Origin: Ktedonobacter racemifer DSM 44963
Lineage (GTDB): Bacteria > Chloroflexota > Ktedonobacteria > Ktedonobacterales > Ktedonobacteraceae
Direction of reading: 5' to 3'
Length of the DNA: 64,000 bases
Assembly (NCBI RefSeq): GCF_000178855.1
Contig: NZ_ADVG01000004.1
Coordinates: 2,542,001-2,606,000, forward strand
The first letter of the stretch is position 1. Each line of letters starts with the position of its first letter. The position numbers were made by a program, and so were the translations under genes. The notes beneath the pieces are model-generated. The model saw only the letters and a program-made list of their open reading frames with translations. It was not told where the DNA came from and searched no databases. Shown here piece by piece: positions 1 through 8,738 of the stretch.

Positions 1-966
1 GATCGTGCGTTCGCTGGGTTGCCCCATCTTCCGAGCAATCTGTTTGGGGGGTAATCCTTGCTCAGAGAGAGCCAAGACTTGCGTATACTGATCGAGGCGT
101 CCAGCGCGTCGAGAGAGACGGATTTGTTCCGTCGCGGGAATGGGAATGGGCCGCCATTCCTGCCGAAGGTCCTGGACAACAGCCTCTTCCGCTTCTTTCC
201 CTGCTTGTCGGACGTCCGGGCGACTACGGGCCAGAAAGGCTTGGAGAAGATCGGTCAGATTACGAATCAAGTGCCAGCGGTCTGCTACTTGGATCGCTTG
301 TGGAGCGCCTTGAGTGGCAGCAATTGCATAATCGGTGCCTCGGTCTCGGCTGATGACCACAATTTCTGGATGAGCTTGAAACCACGCCTTGGCGGTCTTG
401 GTCGAGCGATCAGGAAGCAGATCAATAACTCGATGTGTTTGCAAATCGACCAGAATGGTGCCATAGCGTCGTCCCCGTCGAAACGCCCAATCGTCTATGC
501 CAACATGGGTCACTGTCTCAACGACCGGCGTCGGTACGGCTTTGAGCCGCCGCAGGACGGTTGCCGGAGAGGTTGGCATCCCCAAGAGGGTGGCGAGCTC
601 AGCACCTGCTTCTCCACCCGCCGCAAAACCGATGGTCTCTAGAGCTGAACAGAAACGAAGTGTTGTCCTTGCCCAAGGGCGAACCAGATCGGGAAGCCGC
701 TCAGTGAAGATGCGCTGAGGACAATCAATCGTTTGACAAAAGAATTTGCGCACGACGAGCGAAAGAACTATTTGACGTCCGCCGCTTGGAACATCAGCGA
801 CGGTACGTCGATAATGGCTATGAATACGTTTCGCTGGTTGCAAACAGCGTGGACAAGCCGATGAAGAGGCAGTTGAGCGAACAAGGACTGTCAAACAGTC
901 ATGCAGCACTCTCACCTCATCAAGAACAAGGCCATCTGAAAGAGGAAGAAAAGGGGAAAAAACCAC
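1..966 (-). CDS. ISL3-family transposase (3' end beyond window)
   Basis: The minus-strand reading frame, translated from the sequence, is open for 322 codons and runs off the left edge. It shows the ISL3 (IS204/IS1001/IS1165) layout: a leader reading FSPFLPLSDGLVLDEVRVLH, an N-terminal zinc-binding region containing CPRC and later FFCQTIDCPQRIFTERLP, then the DDE core starting HVGIDDWAFRRGRRYGT and continuing with VVISRDRG and ADRWHLIRNL. I chose the GTG at 966 because an in-frame stop lies about 40 bases upstream and the leader aligns with family N-termini. Family members are usually 400-550 residues, so roughly a quarter or more is missing at the window edge. No frameshift is visible. Confidence 0.85.
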   Translation of the reverse strand, partial: MVFSPFLPLSDGLVLDEVRVLHDCLTVLVRSTASSSACPRCLQPAKRIHSHYRRTVADVPSGGRQIVLSLVVRKFFCQTIDCPQRIFTERLPDLVRPWARTTLRFCSALETIGFAAGGEAGAELATLLGMPTSPATVLRRLKAVPTPVVETVTHVGIDDWAFRRGRRYGTILVDLQTHRVIDLLPDRSTKTAKAWFQAHPEIVVISRDRGTDYAIAATQGAPQAIQVADRWHLIRNLTDLLQAFLARSRPDVRQAGKEAEEAVVQDLRQEWRPIPIPATEQIRLSRRAGRLDQYTQVLALSEQGLPPKQIARKMGQPSERTI

Positions 967-1118
967 GGGATGATGAACTCCAAGCAAACGCTTACTTTAT
1001 TGGGATATTACACGTGAGTATATCACAGAAATCGAGCATCACCAAAAGTGATGGAGTTCCAAGATATGCTTCACAATGTGCCTGGGTAGTGGCCCACCTT
1101 CCTGTCCATGTGGGTACG

Positions 1119-2429
1119 CTATCGAAGTCTTCTGAACTGGCGAGAGGCGTGCAGTCCCCCCACAAAGATGAGAACCCCAGCCCCGATATGAAGCAGGTTG
1201 GTCGCGTTCAGTTCGCCTGTGGGCAGATGGACGACGACCCCTTGCAGCAGCGTGCTGCTCAAATAACCGCTGAGGAACGTGGCGAGGAATGAACTCAGGG
1301 TCGTGACGGTTCCCAGGGTGGAGAAGACGCGGCCCACCATCTGCTCTGGCGTGGCAAAGAGGACCAAGGGTCCAACCAGCACCTCGGCCTGCATCGTGGC
1401 GATGCCAATAAGCGTGAAACCCACCAGGTCGATGATCGCCTGATTCGGTACGGTTGAGACGATGACCATCACCCCAGCAAAGAGGAAGGCGCGAGCATAG
1501 ACGCTGGTCGCTCCGACTTTGGCCACCGCACGATCAACGAGCAAGGTCCCCAAGATGCCCCCAATGGCTGGAACAGCACTGAAGAGGCCAAACAGGCTCA
1601 TGGGCACATGAATATTCTGGGTGATGTAGAAGAAGGCCAGGACGCTCACTATGCCCCATCCAAAGGAAAACAAGCTCTCGGTAAGCAGAAGAGTGCGGAG
1701 CTGGAGCTGGCCCCCGATGAAGCGCAACCCCTCGCGCAGTTCCGTCAAGACGTGCCACAGTGATGTGGGGTGGGCTGACGCACGCCTTTCTGCCGCAGAT
1801 ACGTGCATGCACCCGATCAACACCCAGGAACAGGCAAACGAGGCCGCATTCAAGGCAATCGCCCACCCGATTCCCAGGGAGACGTAGCAGATGCCAGCAC
1901 AGGCAGACCCGATGCCCCAGCTGAACACGCCAGCCCCGACGGTCAGCGCCGAAGCGCGGGTCAGCTGCTCTTGCGGGACCACCTCTTTGAGGATCGCCTT
2001 GGTCGCCGGAGTGAAGAACTGACTCAGCCCACTGACGGCTGCCACCACGAGATACATGATGGTGAGCTTGAGAGCGAGTGGCAGCGGGAGCGGTCCACTG
2101 ATCGGCAAAAGGGAGCACACCAGCACGGCCCGGAGCGCATCCATGAGGCGCATCGTCCGTTGTTTGGGCCAGCGGTCCACAAACACGCCAGCGAATGGAC
2201 CGATCAGCAGGGCCGGGAGCGCGGCGGCCAGCACCACGCCGCTGACAGCAAGGGGGGCCGCGCTCTGGTTTTGCAGCAGCGTCCCGACCCATAAGATGAG
2301 CATCATCGTGAACAGTATATCGCCAATCAGCGAGATCGTACCACCAAGCCACAACAAGGTGTAGTTGCGATTGATGAGCAGTGCGAGCTTTGGGAAGGTG
2401 CGCAGGCGTTTGGAAAAGCGAGGAAACAT
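1119..2429 (-). CDS. MFS transporter (drug/siderophore exporter-like)
   Basis: This 436-residue protein has about twelve hydrophobic segments and the major facilitator signature between segments 2 and 3 (GVFVDRWPKQRTMR near residue 83). It resembles the EntS/MFS_3 group, which exports small molecules by proton antiport across the cytoplasmic membrane. ATG at 2429 is preceded by AAAGGA at about 6 bases, a good ribosome binding site. The second half repeats a similar loop (LVDRAVAKVG). It appears to be a single-gene unit lying between the ISL3 element and transposition debris. A palindrome about 145 bp upstream could be a control site. The substrate cannot be told from sequence. Confidence 0.85.
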   Translation of the reverse strand: MFPRFSKRLRTFPKLALLINRNYTLLWLGGTISLIGDILFTMMLILWVGTLLQNQSAAPLAVSGVVLAAALPALLIGPFAGVFVDRWPKQRTMRLMDALRAVLVCSLLPISGPLPLPLALKLTIMYLVVAAVSGLSQFFTPATKAILKEVVPQEQLTRASALTVGAGVFSWGIGSACAGICYVSLGIGWAIALNAASFACSWVLIGCMHVSAAERRASAHPTSLWHVLTELREGLRFIGGQLQLRTLLLTESLFSFGWGIVSVLAFFYITQNIHVPMSLFGLFSAVPAIGGILGTLLVDRAVAKVGATSVYARAFLFAGVMVIVSTVPNQAIIDLVGFTLIGIATMQAEVLVGPLVLFATPEQMVGRVFSTLGTVTTLSSFLATFLSGYLSSTLLQGVVVHLPTGELNATNLLHIGAGVLIFVGGLHASRQFRRLR

Positions 2430-2808
2430 AGGAATCCTTTCACACGCGACATCCGCGTTGAGATGCGAGATTGGTTCAAGCGTGTCTCAAGAGGGGGTGC
2501 GGTGCGAAGAAGAGGGGGATAAGTCCCAACAGGGGAAACAATGGGGAGAGCTTGCCTCTCCGCTCACTCCTCGATTCGCGCCGCATGCGGCGCGAACACA
2601 CCGACAGGGTGAGCAAGGACGCGTATGAGGCAGGTCAGGGAGAGGGAAAGTGGTTTCATCATGGCTGCATCACGCTCCTTGTTGGTTAGCTGTTTGAAAA
2701 GATGCTTAGAGCTTAGCACAGAATGTTCCCATCTGCCAAATGTCATTGCACAGAGGCACTGGCCTGTCTTGATCTCCCATGCACGCTCAACATCATCTCG
2801 GTGCGACG
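2430..2808. other. Intergenic region without a convincing gene
   Basis: About 380 bases upstream of the MFS gene. Short open frames on both strands look like chance. It contains a 22-bp perfect palindrome and a small GGAGAG/CTCTCC hairpin just before it. Confidence 0.5.
2575..2596. promoter_or_regulatory. 22-bp perfect palindrome upstream of MFS gene
   Basis: TTCGCGCCGC followed by ATGCGGCGCGAA reads identically on both strands with no loop. It sits about 145 bp upstream of the MFS start codon. It could be an operator for a dimeric repressor or a recombination scar; no regulator gene lies beside it. Confidence 0.35.
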
Positions 2809-3855
2809 CTACATGCCTTGTTCTGGATCTTTCTCCCCGACTGGGTAGCGCTTTGGTTTTGGTTCCCCGACACGCCTGGTCCGTTTGGGTTTTGCTGGTG
2901 GTGTGCCTGCGCAAGCATCAGTCGGAGGATGTTTCGCAGGGTCTGTGGATTCGGGTGAAGTCTTGACCTCCATGTTCACGGTTGCTTCGGCCTCGTCTAC
3001 AGTTTTCTTTTTTCGGCCCCGTTTTGGCGGAGCGGCAGGAGGCATCCCACCTGTCTCGATCCTTTCCATGTTTGCGGGCTCTGCGGTGTCTGCGGCTTTC
3101 GCTCGGCCTTTTTACGTGCACGGGTCTTCTTGGCTGGTGGCGGTGGAGGTGCCTCCCCACTTGGAACGTTCGGAACCTCCACAGGAGGGACTTCTGAGAC
3201 TGCCGCAGATGCCGTGACTGCCGTCTGCTTGGGGGGCGTCTCGCGTGGAGGGAGTGGAGGAACAGGAGCGATCAGCTCACCACCTTGCAACAGTCGCCAC
3301 ACATGTTCCCGGTTGACTTCGGTGTGGTTGAGCCGCTGCTCCCCTTCGTAGGCATCCAGGGCCATTTGCCGATAGATATCCACAGGGAGTGCATGATCCT
3401 GGACACAATCCAGGGAAAGCCTGCTCTTGCCCTCATCGAGGGCCGTTGAAACCGCACGCAGCAGCCAGTCCTTTAAGATGCCAATGCAGCCCACGCTACA
3501 CTCGTAGAAATAGAGCCAGTACTCTGTGACCCAGCGCTCGGCTGGGCATTCGAGCGGCACCCGCCGCAAGAGTTCAAGCAGCGCGGCCTGGAACTCGATG
3601 CAATCTGCTTCCTGTTCCAGTTGGTAGCGCGGGAAATGGACCGGCAAGCAGCGGCGCGCGGTTTGTCCACTGAGTTTCCCAAAATTGAAAAGATCATAGG
3701 TCCTCACCAGGATGTAGAGCACCCCAGCCGAGTTCCCCAGCGATTTCAACCACTCTAACTGTTCCTGGAGCTTGCTTCCTTCCGTCCCGTCCCGTCCATA
3801 GAGCAGGTGGTGAGCTTCATCTACAAAGATGACGCGGACCCCGTGCCGATGCATC
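2809..3855 (-). pseudogene. TniB/TnsC-like AAA ATPase, 5'-truncated and frameshifted
   Basis: Transposition ATPases of this kind activate a DDE transposase at the target. The visible part begins at HRHGVRVIFVDEAHHLLYG, a Walker B-type segment, and continues through EQLEWLKSLGNSAGVLYILV and YDLFNFGKLSGQTARRC. The Walker A half is absent: the frame begins abruptly at the junction with the sigma-factor remnant near 3850. The first frame stops at 2997, but another frame carries on a Lys/Pro/Ala-rich tail to 2809. The switch falls at a run of five A near 3113; a sixth A would restore one frame (RKKGRAKAADTAEPANME...). A second fragment of the same family lies at 58774-59270. A non-functional relic. 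Confidence 0.7.
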
Positions 3856-4119
3856 GCGGCGGAGCTGGTCGATGGCGCGACGACGGGCGACCGTCAGCAA
3901 CCAGGCGCCTGGTTGGGTTGGAATCCCCTCGATGGGCCACCGTTCCAGCGCGACCAGCAGGGCATCCTGAACAATCTCCTCGGCAACCTCGAAGTTGCCC
4001 AGGATACGCAGAAGGGCGCCCAGGACTTTGCCTGCCTCTTCGCGGAAGACTGCACTGAGCGTGGACTGGATGTCCCCACTGGAGGCTGGAGAAAACCGGG
4101 TGCTTGGCGTATCAGACAT
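3817..4119 (-). pseudogene. ECF sigma factor (ECF42-like), 3'-truncated
   Basis: The frame from ATG at 4119 reads through sigma region 2: a helix VFREEAGKVLGALLRILGNF, the EEIVQDALLVALERWP motif and WLLTVARRRAIDQLRRDA. Full-length ECF42 proteins have about 400 residues with region 4 and a TPR-like tail; here the homology stops after about 88 residues where the sequence joins the TniB remnant. The start overlaps the stop of the YCII gene by 8 bases, the usual translational coupling of this sigma class with a DGPF partner. The remainder was probably lost in a deletion. Confidence 0.7.
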
Positions 4120-4357
4120 GGAGGTGTGGTTCCTCCACCACCGGCCAGATCTCGACCACATTGTAGCCTGGTGCGTGAACCGACCATGCCTTGGCAAGGC
4201 GCAACGCCTCATCAAGATCAGCGACCTCGATCTCAGCGACCCCTCCGATCACTTCCGTTCCCTCAAGGAATGGACCATCAGTCACCAGCGGTTGCCCGCC
4301 CGAGGGAAGTGTCGCCATTTGAACACGGTGCGGTTTTGCATAGAGAGGGCCTCTCAA
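4112..4357 (-). pseudogene. YCII/DGPF-domain protein, 5'-truncated
   Basis: The segment from about residue 20 onward carries the family hallmark VTDGPFLEGTEVIGG, then EIEVADLDEALRLAK and EIWPV. Complete DGPF proteins are about 110-125 residues and start with MKYMLLI-like sequence; that N-terminal strand is missing and replaced by unrelated codons next to the IS3 remnant. These small proteins are commonly encoded next to ECF41/ECF42 sigma factors and are thought to relate to their control. Here the pair has lost the front of one gene and the back of the other. Confidence 0.7.
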
Positions 4358-4371
4358 TCTCCCATATTTGT

Positions 4372-4705
4372 TCAGTTTACCCCATTGCTGCCGTTTTTTG
4401 CAACACTACCACACAGCCTCCGCAGGAGCATGGCTCTTTTTAAGATGTCGCGTTCCTGACGCAAGAGCTCATTTTCCTTCTTGAGACGCCGCACTTCTTC
4501 CTTGTGCGGGGGAATAGGCCCACTGCCAACAAAGGCCTGTTCCCCTCCCATTCCATACTGTTGACACCAGCAGCACAGATTGCCATCGGGAATCCCCAGG
4601 TCTTTGACCACCTGGCTGATCGATGTACCGCTCGTTTGTACTCACTGCACCGCTTCGATCTTCAATATCTTCTCATCGCTTCGATTGTTTGCTTTACATG
4701 AGCTT
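4372..4705 (-). pseudogene. IS3-family OrfA remnant
   Basis: Reads KILKIEAVQ, an in-frame TGA, then VQTSGTSISQVVKDLGIPDG, WCQQYG and the leucine-zipper-like KEEVRRLKKENELLRQERD with ILKRAM. This is the HTH plus coiled-coil of IS3 OrfA. It has a nonsense codon near 4650, its first codons are cut by the TnpB element, and its end runs into a GGTAGTGTTGC terminal sequence. No orfB follows. Confidence 0.75.
4394..4410. repeat. Solo end matching the 50.6-kb MITE terminus
   Basis: On the minus strand this reads GGTAGTGTTGCAAAAAA, the same outer 17 bases as both arms of the 162-bp element at 50592-50753. It interrupts the end of the IS3 orfA remnant. Only one end is visible here. Confidence 0.5.
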
Positions 4706-4706
4706 G

Positions 4707-4962
4707 CTGCTACCTTTCTCATACTCGAACGTGTGTAAACACCCTCGAGCGGTCAGTTCTTCCTGCTTCATCGTCGATAGCCAGCGCACGGGAACCTTTG
4801 GATCGGCCCTCCCGTTTCGGTCTCACATCAACTCCCCAGGCATTTTACGTCCGGCGGTAGCCACTCTCCAGGACGGCCAGCTTTACGCGTGAAGCTGGCG
4901 AAGCTCTTCTGTTGCGAACCACAGCAAATTCAAGGCGGCATTGAGATCCCGGTCGATGACCA
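4707..4962 (-). ncRNA. Candidate omegaRNA (reRNA) of TnpB copy 1
   Basis: TnpB guide RNAs come from the 3' end of tnpB through the element's right end. Here the last codons of tnpB plus 176 bp of non-coding sequence up to the element boundary are nearly unchanged from copy 2, including CCGCCGGACGTAAAATGCC and GGTGTTTACACACGTTCGAG. The guide would be the flanking DNA just beyond 4707. The limits are approximate and expression is not shown. Confidence 0.5.
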
Positions 4963-6178
4963 GCCCACAGGCCACGCACTCATAGGTGCGGTGTTTGAGC
5001 GGCATGCGCTTTTTGACCTGCCCACAGCACGAACAGCGTTTGGTCGAAGGGAACCAGCGCGAGGCGATGAAGAGCTCTCCCCCGGCGTTGGCCACTTTGG
5101 TCTTGAGGAACTGCAACAGTTGCCCCATCGCGGCATCAGCCACGGCACGCGAGAGCTTCCGGTTGGCCATCATCCCCACGATGTTGAGGTCTTCGATGCC
5201 GATGGCCCCACAGGTGCGCGCCAGTTCGGTCGTGAACTTGTGCTGCACATCCCGCCGGATGTTGGCGATCTGCTGATGCTTGCGTGCGACCTTGAGTCGT
5301 TGCTTCTCGTAATTCTTACTGAACACGGTTCGCCTGGTTTGCGGGTCTTTCGTCTTCTCTTTCTTACTGAGTTGGCGTTGCAGCTTGCCGAGTTTCTTGA
5401 GATGGAGCGCTAATGGCCTTTGGTTCTCAAGCCTGCGTCCATCGCTCACTACAGCAGCGTGCTTTACGCCCACATCTACCCCCACCACTGCTTCGGGCGT
5501 TGTGGGGCGCTCCCGTGTGATGTCTCCTTGAATGGAGACGTACCAGTGCCCCGCTTCACAGCAGACCGTCGCCCCCAGGATCTTGACCCGTTCGCACACG
5601 ACGTGCTTGCGCGTGTTTCGCTTCTTCGTGGGAGTGGTGGCTTTCCCCTTTTCGACGAAGCGCAGTTTTTCGGCGAGGTTCACCGTTCCCAGTCTGCGTA
5701 AGAGCTTGCCTCGGTCCTTCTTCGTTTGGCGCTGATCGAGGATGAAGCGGCCAAGTCCGGGAATCGAGATCCAATGGCTTCCCAAGGTGAATTTATCGTT
5801 GGAGAGATAAAACGACTCGTGCGACTTCCCCTTTTTCTTGTACTGCGGGTAGTTCGCTCGGCCCGCAAAGAAGTTGTCATAGGCGTTTTTGAGGTCATCG
5901 AACGCACCCTCCACCACACACTTCGTCACCTGATAGGTCCACGGATACTCCTGCTCCCGGATCTGGTTGAATTGCTTCTTGAGTGCGAGGGCATGTGGCG
6001 GTTTGAGCACGCGCTGCTCTTCGGGAACGGTTTCCTGCTCAGCTTTATACGCCTGATACTGCTTCTCCCACTGCTCCCGTCCCCAGTTGTAGACAAACCG
6101 CCTCGTGCCACAGGCTCGTTTGAGATACTCCACCTGTTCAGGGGTGGGGTTCATCCGGATCTTGTGCGCGGTTTTCAT
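4883..6178 (-). CDS. tnpB: TnpB RNA-guided nuclease, copy 1
   Basis: A 431-residue TnpB (OrfB) protein. I start it at ATG 6178 (MKTAHKIRMNPTPEQ), the usual family N-terminus; the longer frame adds 21 residues from the tnpA/tnpB junction. RuvC-like residues are all present: GVDVGVKHAAVVSDG (Asp), IGIEDLNIVGM (Glu) and DRDLNAALNLL (Asp), with a four-Cys zinc ribbon CSCCGQVKK...YECVACG. TnpB proteins cut DNA guided by the element's own right-end RNA and help retain the transposon. It differs from copy 2 by about eight residues (for example RRFVYNW against RRFIYNW). The HTH-only tnpA upstream has lost its start codon in this copy, so no transposase is encoded. Confidence 0.9.
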   Translation of the reverse strand: MKTAHKIRMNPTPEQVEYLKRACGTRRFVYNWGREQWEKQYQAYKAEQETVPEEQRVLKPPHALALKKQFNQIREQEYPWTYQVTKCVVEGAFDDLKNAYDNFFAGRANYPQYKKKGKSHESFYLSNDKFTLGSHWISIPGLGRFILDQRQTKKDRGKLLRRLGTVNLAEKLRFVEKGKATTPTKKRNTRKHVVCERVKILGATVCCEAGHWYVSIQGDITRERPTTPEAVVGVDVGVKHAAVVSDGRRLENQRPLALHLKKLGKLQRQLSKKEKTKDPQTRRTVFSKNYEKQRLKVARKHQQIANIRRDVQHKFTTELARTCGAIGIEDLNIVGMMANRKLSRAVADAAMGQLLQFLKTKVANAGGELFIASRWFPSTKRCSCCGQVKKRMPLKHRTYECVACGLVIDRDLNAALNLLWFATEELRQLHA

Positions 6179-6252
6179 CCTTGAGCGCCTTTTCTCCCGC
6201 TTTGCGGGAATTCCAGTTGAGCAGGACTCGACACCCGGCAAGTGGCTCTCGT

Positions 6253-6426
6253 TCAGCGAGCGGCTGGCAGCTTCGGAAGGTTGAGCGCCGTGGTCAGATC
6301 GACCTCATGAGAGGAGCGACGCCCAGAAAGCGTTCCTTTGGCTTTGAGCCTGCTTTCTCGGTCCCAGCGCTGCACTGTTTTCACGCTGACATCCACCTGC
6401 TTGGCAAACGGTACGACTGCGTATAT
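6253..6426 (-). pseudogene. IS607 TnpA HTH remnant, start codon lost
   Basis: Matches the 57-codon frame of copy 2 (53621-53794) but the ATG is ATA here. The encoded segment (VPFAKQVDVSVKTVQRWDRE) is the MerR-like HTH of the IS607 serine recombinase. The catalytic recombinase domain is missing in both copies. Confidence 0.6.
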
Positions 6427-6769
6427 CTACTTATTCTCACTTACTTTCGCACACGTTGTCAATACCTAGTATGTATCTCCTTCTTCTTCCACTCTTCCTT
6501 CCCAGTTGAGACCCTCTACAAATGCGGAACAGTGACACAATGCGGATCCAGTTGAGTTTGTATACGTGAGTACGCTAGAGGCAGGACTGGCGCCTGATGC
6601 TTTACAATGGCTAAAGGCATTCTACCGTTAATCTTCCTGGCGAGGGCGCTAGCCTTGTAAACGTCAAGCTTCCCTTACTCTGCCAGGTTAGGAAACGTCC
6701 TCCTCATTAACAAATTTCGATCAGGAGTTCATGCAGACAAGAAAAACACAAATGAAGGAGACGGTCATT

Positions 6770-7315
6770 ATGAGAGTAATTGCGTTCTTTGGAGGAATTC
6801 TTTTGTGCGCACTGGTCGCCATCACTGCTGACATTGCCTATGCGCAAACTCCCGCGATGAACCCAAGCGAAACCGAGTTCGGGCCAAGCGACATCTACTT
6901 CGTTACCCAGACGTCGCTCGGTACGCCGTTTCAGGTCGACGCCGGCCGGCTCGCCCAGACGAAGGGTGGCACCGAGGCCATTCGCTCCTATGCGCAACTC
7001 ATGGTGAGTTCGCACATCACGGTGAATAATGCCCTGGAGGCGATTTTGAAGCGCAAAGCTCCGGTACCGCCGCCAACGCTGCTGAAAGCCGCGTACGCGA
7101 CAATGATATCAACCCTCCAGCAGGAGACGGGTCAGACATTCGACGCAGATTATGTGCGCGGCCAGGTAAACTACCAAAGGGCCAATGCCACGCTCTACCA
7201 GTATGAGATCGCCAACGGTAGCGATCCCGACCTCAAGGCATTTGCACAGCAAACACTGCCGAAAATCCAGGATCATCTGGCACGGGTGCTCAAGCTTCAG
7301 GGAGGGACAGGCTAG
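6770..7315 (+). CDS. DUF4142-domain exported protein
   Basis: A 181-residue protein with a clear signal peptide (MRVIAFFGGILLCALVAITA, cleavage likely after AYAQ) and a DUF4142 domain, a ferritin-like four-helix fold. Visible helices include VDAGRLAQTKGGTEAIRSYA and QTLPKIQDHLARVLKL. The family is exported and mostly uncharacterised. ATG 6770 is chosen because AAGGAG sits 9 bases before it and the signal peptide begins there; an earlier in-frame start would add 13 polar residues. It stands alone between mobile elements. The family is most frequent in Proteobacteria and Bacteroidota, so transfer is possible. Confidence 0.85.
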   Translation: MRVIAFFGGILLCALVAITADIAYAQTPAMNPSETEFGPSDIYFVTQTSLGTPFQVDAGRLAQTKGGTEAIRSYAQLMVSSHITVNNALEAILKRKAPVPPPTLLKAAYATMISTLQQETGQTFDADYVRGQVNYQRANATLYQYEIANGSDPDLKAFAQQTLPKIQDHLARVLKLQGGTG

Positions 7316-7318
7316 GCG

Positions 7319-7662
7319 GAAGAGGCCCTCCCCTGTCTTTTCTCCCAAATCCAACGTCCACCCCTGTGTGGCTGGTCTAGCATGGTAGTGTCAGAACTGA
7401 GGACACAGAAGCTCATCAGGGAACAGCGCATGCTGAGGGACGGCTGTCTCTCGCTAGGAGATTGCTTGTATCGTTATTTTCAAGGCAGCAATTCGATCAA
7501 GGAAAGCTCGTCGTTGCTCTCAGAGTGAGGTTGGTTTTCCATAATGAGCGAGAACGGAGAGCGTTCAGCAATTTGTCAAAAGCACAACAAAAACGGGCTA
7601 CTGAGTCGAAACTTCCGAAGCCAAGCATGGGAGAATACCGTTGCTTGACCCCTCTATAGTCT
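7319..7662. other. Non-coding tail of an IS6 remnant
   Basis: No credible gene. The stretch contains the left end of the degraded IS6 element (GTGTCAGAACTGA at about 7388) and its decayed 3' part. Confidence 0.45.
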
Positions 7663-8419
7663 TGTTCCAAGCGATTATTGAGCTATTTCTTGGTCCGATG
7701 GTGCACCTGGTCACCCAGTGTTTCACGCACTGCTCGTGGAGAGGAGGCATGCCCGTCCGTCGTCACCCGTTCCGGCGTATGGCCAACAACAGCGAGCACT
7801 TGCTTGAAAAAAAGTTGTGCTGCCTTCCTATCCCGTTTCTGTGGCTCAGGCGCGCATCAACCAGGTTGCCATCTGTGTTAATGGCGCGATACAGAGAACA
7901 CTATTTCCCCTTGACTTTCACGTAGGTTTCATCGACATATCACGACTGCCCTGCTTGGCCGCGTCGTGCGGGTCCGCACTTGTTCTCCAATGAGTGGGGC
8001 AAACCGCCTTTCCCACTCCCGAACGATCTCATAGGTGAACGCCAAGCCTCGATCGAGAACCATCCCGGCGAGATCTCGCAGGCTCAACGTGTACCGGATC
8101 CGCCACAAGACAACGAGAAGGACACCATCGGTGGGATATTCGAGGAAGGTGAACTGCATTCCTGTACGCTCGTTGAAGAGACGTTTACAAGCAGAGCAAC
8201 GGAACGTCCGCTAGCCAAGCGTTGTCTGCTAGGTTTGTTCTTTGGCCGTGGCTGAAGCGCAGTGCGGACCATGTATGCATTACCCCTCATCAGATGGGTC
8301 GTTGTTCTCGGCATCTCTCGCAGACGATCTCCAGGGCAAGTCTTTCTCTGAATGTTGACACTTCAGTCTCTCAGTATGCATCACCTCGGAAGATCTTTTG
8401 TCGTCTCAGTTCTGACACC
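7387..8419 (-). mobile_element. Degraded IS6-family element
   Basis: Ends GTGTCAGAACTGAGG at 7388 and its inverse CTCAGTTCTGACACC at 8405-8419 flank a rotted transposase on the minus strand. The ends resemble those of the IS6 copy at 55369-56350 (TCTGTCAGAACTGAG). Confidence 0.6.
7663..8280 (-). pseudogene. IS6-family transposase remnant
   Basis: Pieces in different frames: an N-terminal start MHTWSALRFSHGQRTN, then CSACKRLFNERTGMQF, FLEYPTDGVLLVVLWRIRY and SLRDLAGMVLDRGLAFTYE, then SWYVDETYVKVKGK with a stop directly after. Only the first catalytic Asp region is recognisable; the second and third catalytic residues are lost. Closely related to the transposase at 55461-56280. Confidence 0.65.
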
Positions 8420-8435
8420 CCCTGTTCAAGCAGAG

Positions 8436-8488
8436 GAGCCGTTCCCCATCCGCATCTCAGCATTCGAGATGCGGATGGGGAACGGCTC
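8436..8488. repeat. Perfect 23-bp inverted repeat with 7-nt loop
   Basis: Left arm 8436-8458 (GAGCCGTTCCCCATCCGCAT, then CTC), loop AGCATTC, right arm 8466-8488 is its exact complement. No T-run follows on either side, so a standard intrinsic terminator is not indicated. It lies just outside the IS6 remnant. Two other hairpins of this style occur at 61527 and 63744. Confidence 0.7.
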
Positions 8489-8738
8489 AGATCTGGCCTC
8501 GCCCTGTGCGCTTCAAATGACGACTGGTTGCTTCTGCTTGTGCAGCGCGTCCATGACTATCTGGTTCAGATGCAGATGGTCCTGCACCAGGGCAGGAGAG
8601 GTCAACGCCATCCACTGGTTCAGCGACACTCTGCAAAGCGATCACTCCGGAACATCTCCAGGAAGCGCAGCGGCTTGTCTGCCAAAGAAAAAGCCTGGCT
8701 CATGTCCCTCTCGAAAGAGGCAGCGAAACAGTGCCCGG

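Larger units (their letters stand above)
4707..6483 (-). mobile_element. IS607-like TnpB element, copy 1 (1777 bp)
   Basis: Sequence identity with 53564-55340 (opposite orientation) defines both boundaries within a base or two: shared sequence starts at AAGGAGATACATACTA and ends at GAGAAAGGTAGCAG. Both copies are exactly 1777 bp, so no indel separates them. No terminal inverted repeats are seen, as in IS607. Contents in order: a candidate promoter, a tnpA remnant holding only the MerR-like HTH, tnpB, and a 176-bp conserved tail. It lies inside an IS3 orfA. Confidence 0.8.

Noticed and set aside
1534..2352. 272-codon minus-strand frame
   Set aside because: Alternative frame within the MFS gene; Arg/Pro/Gly-rich, typical of a shadow.
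4994..5701. Plus-strand frames opposite TnpB copy 1
   Set aside because: They recur opposite copy 2 because the elements are identical; no independent evidence of coding.
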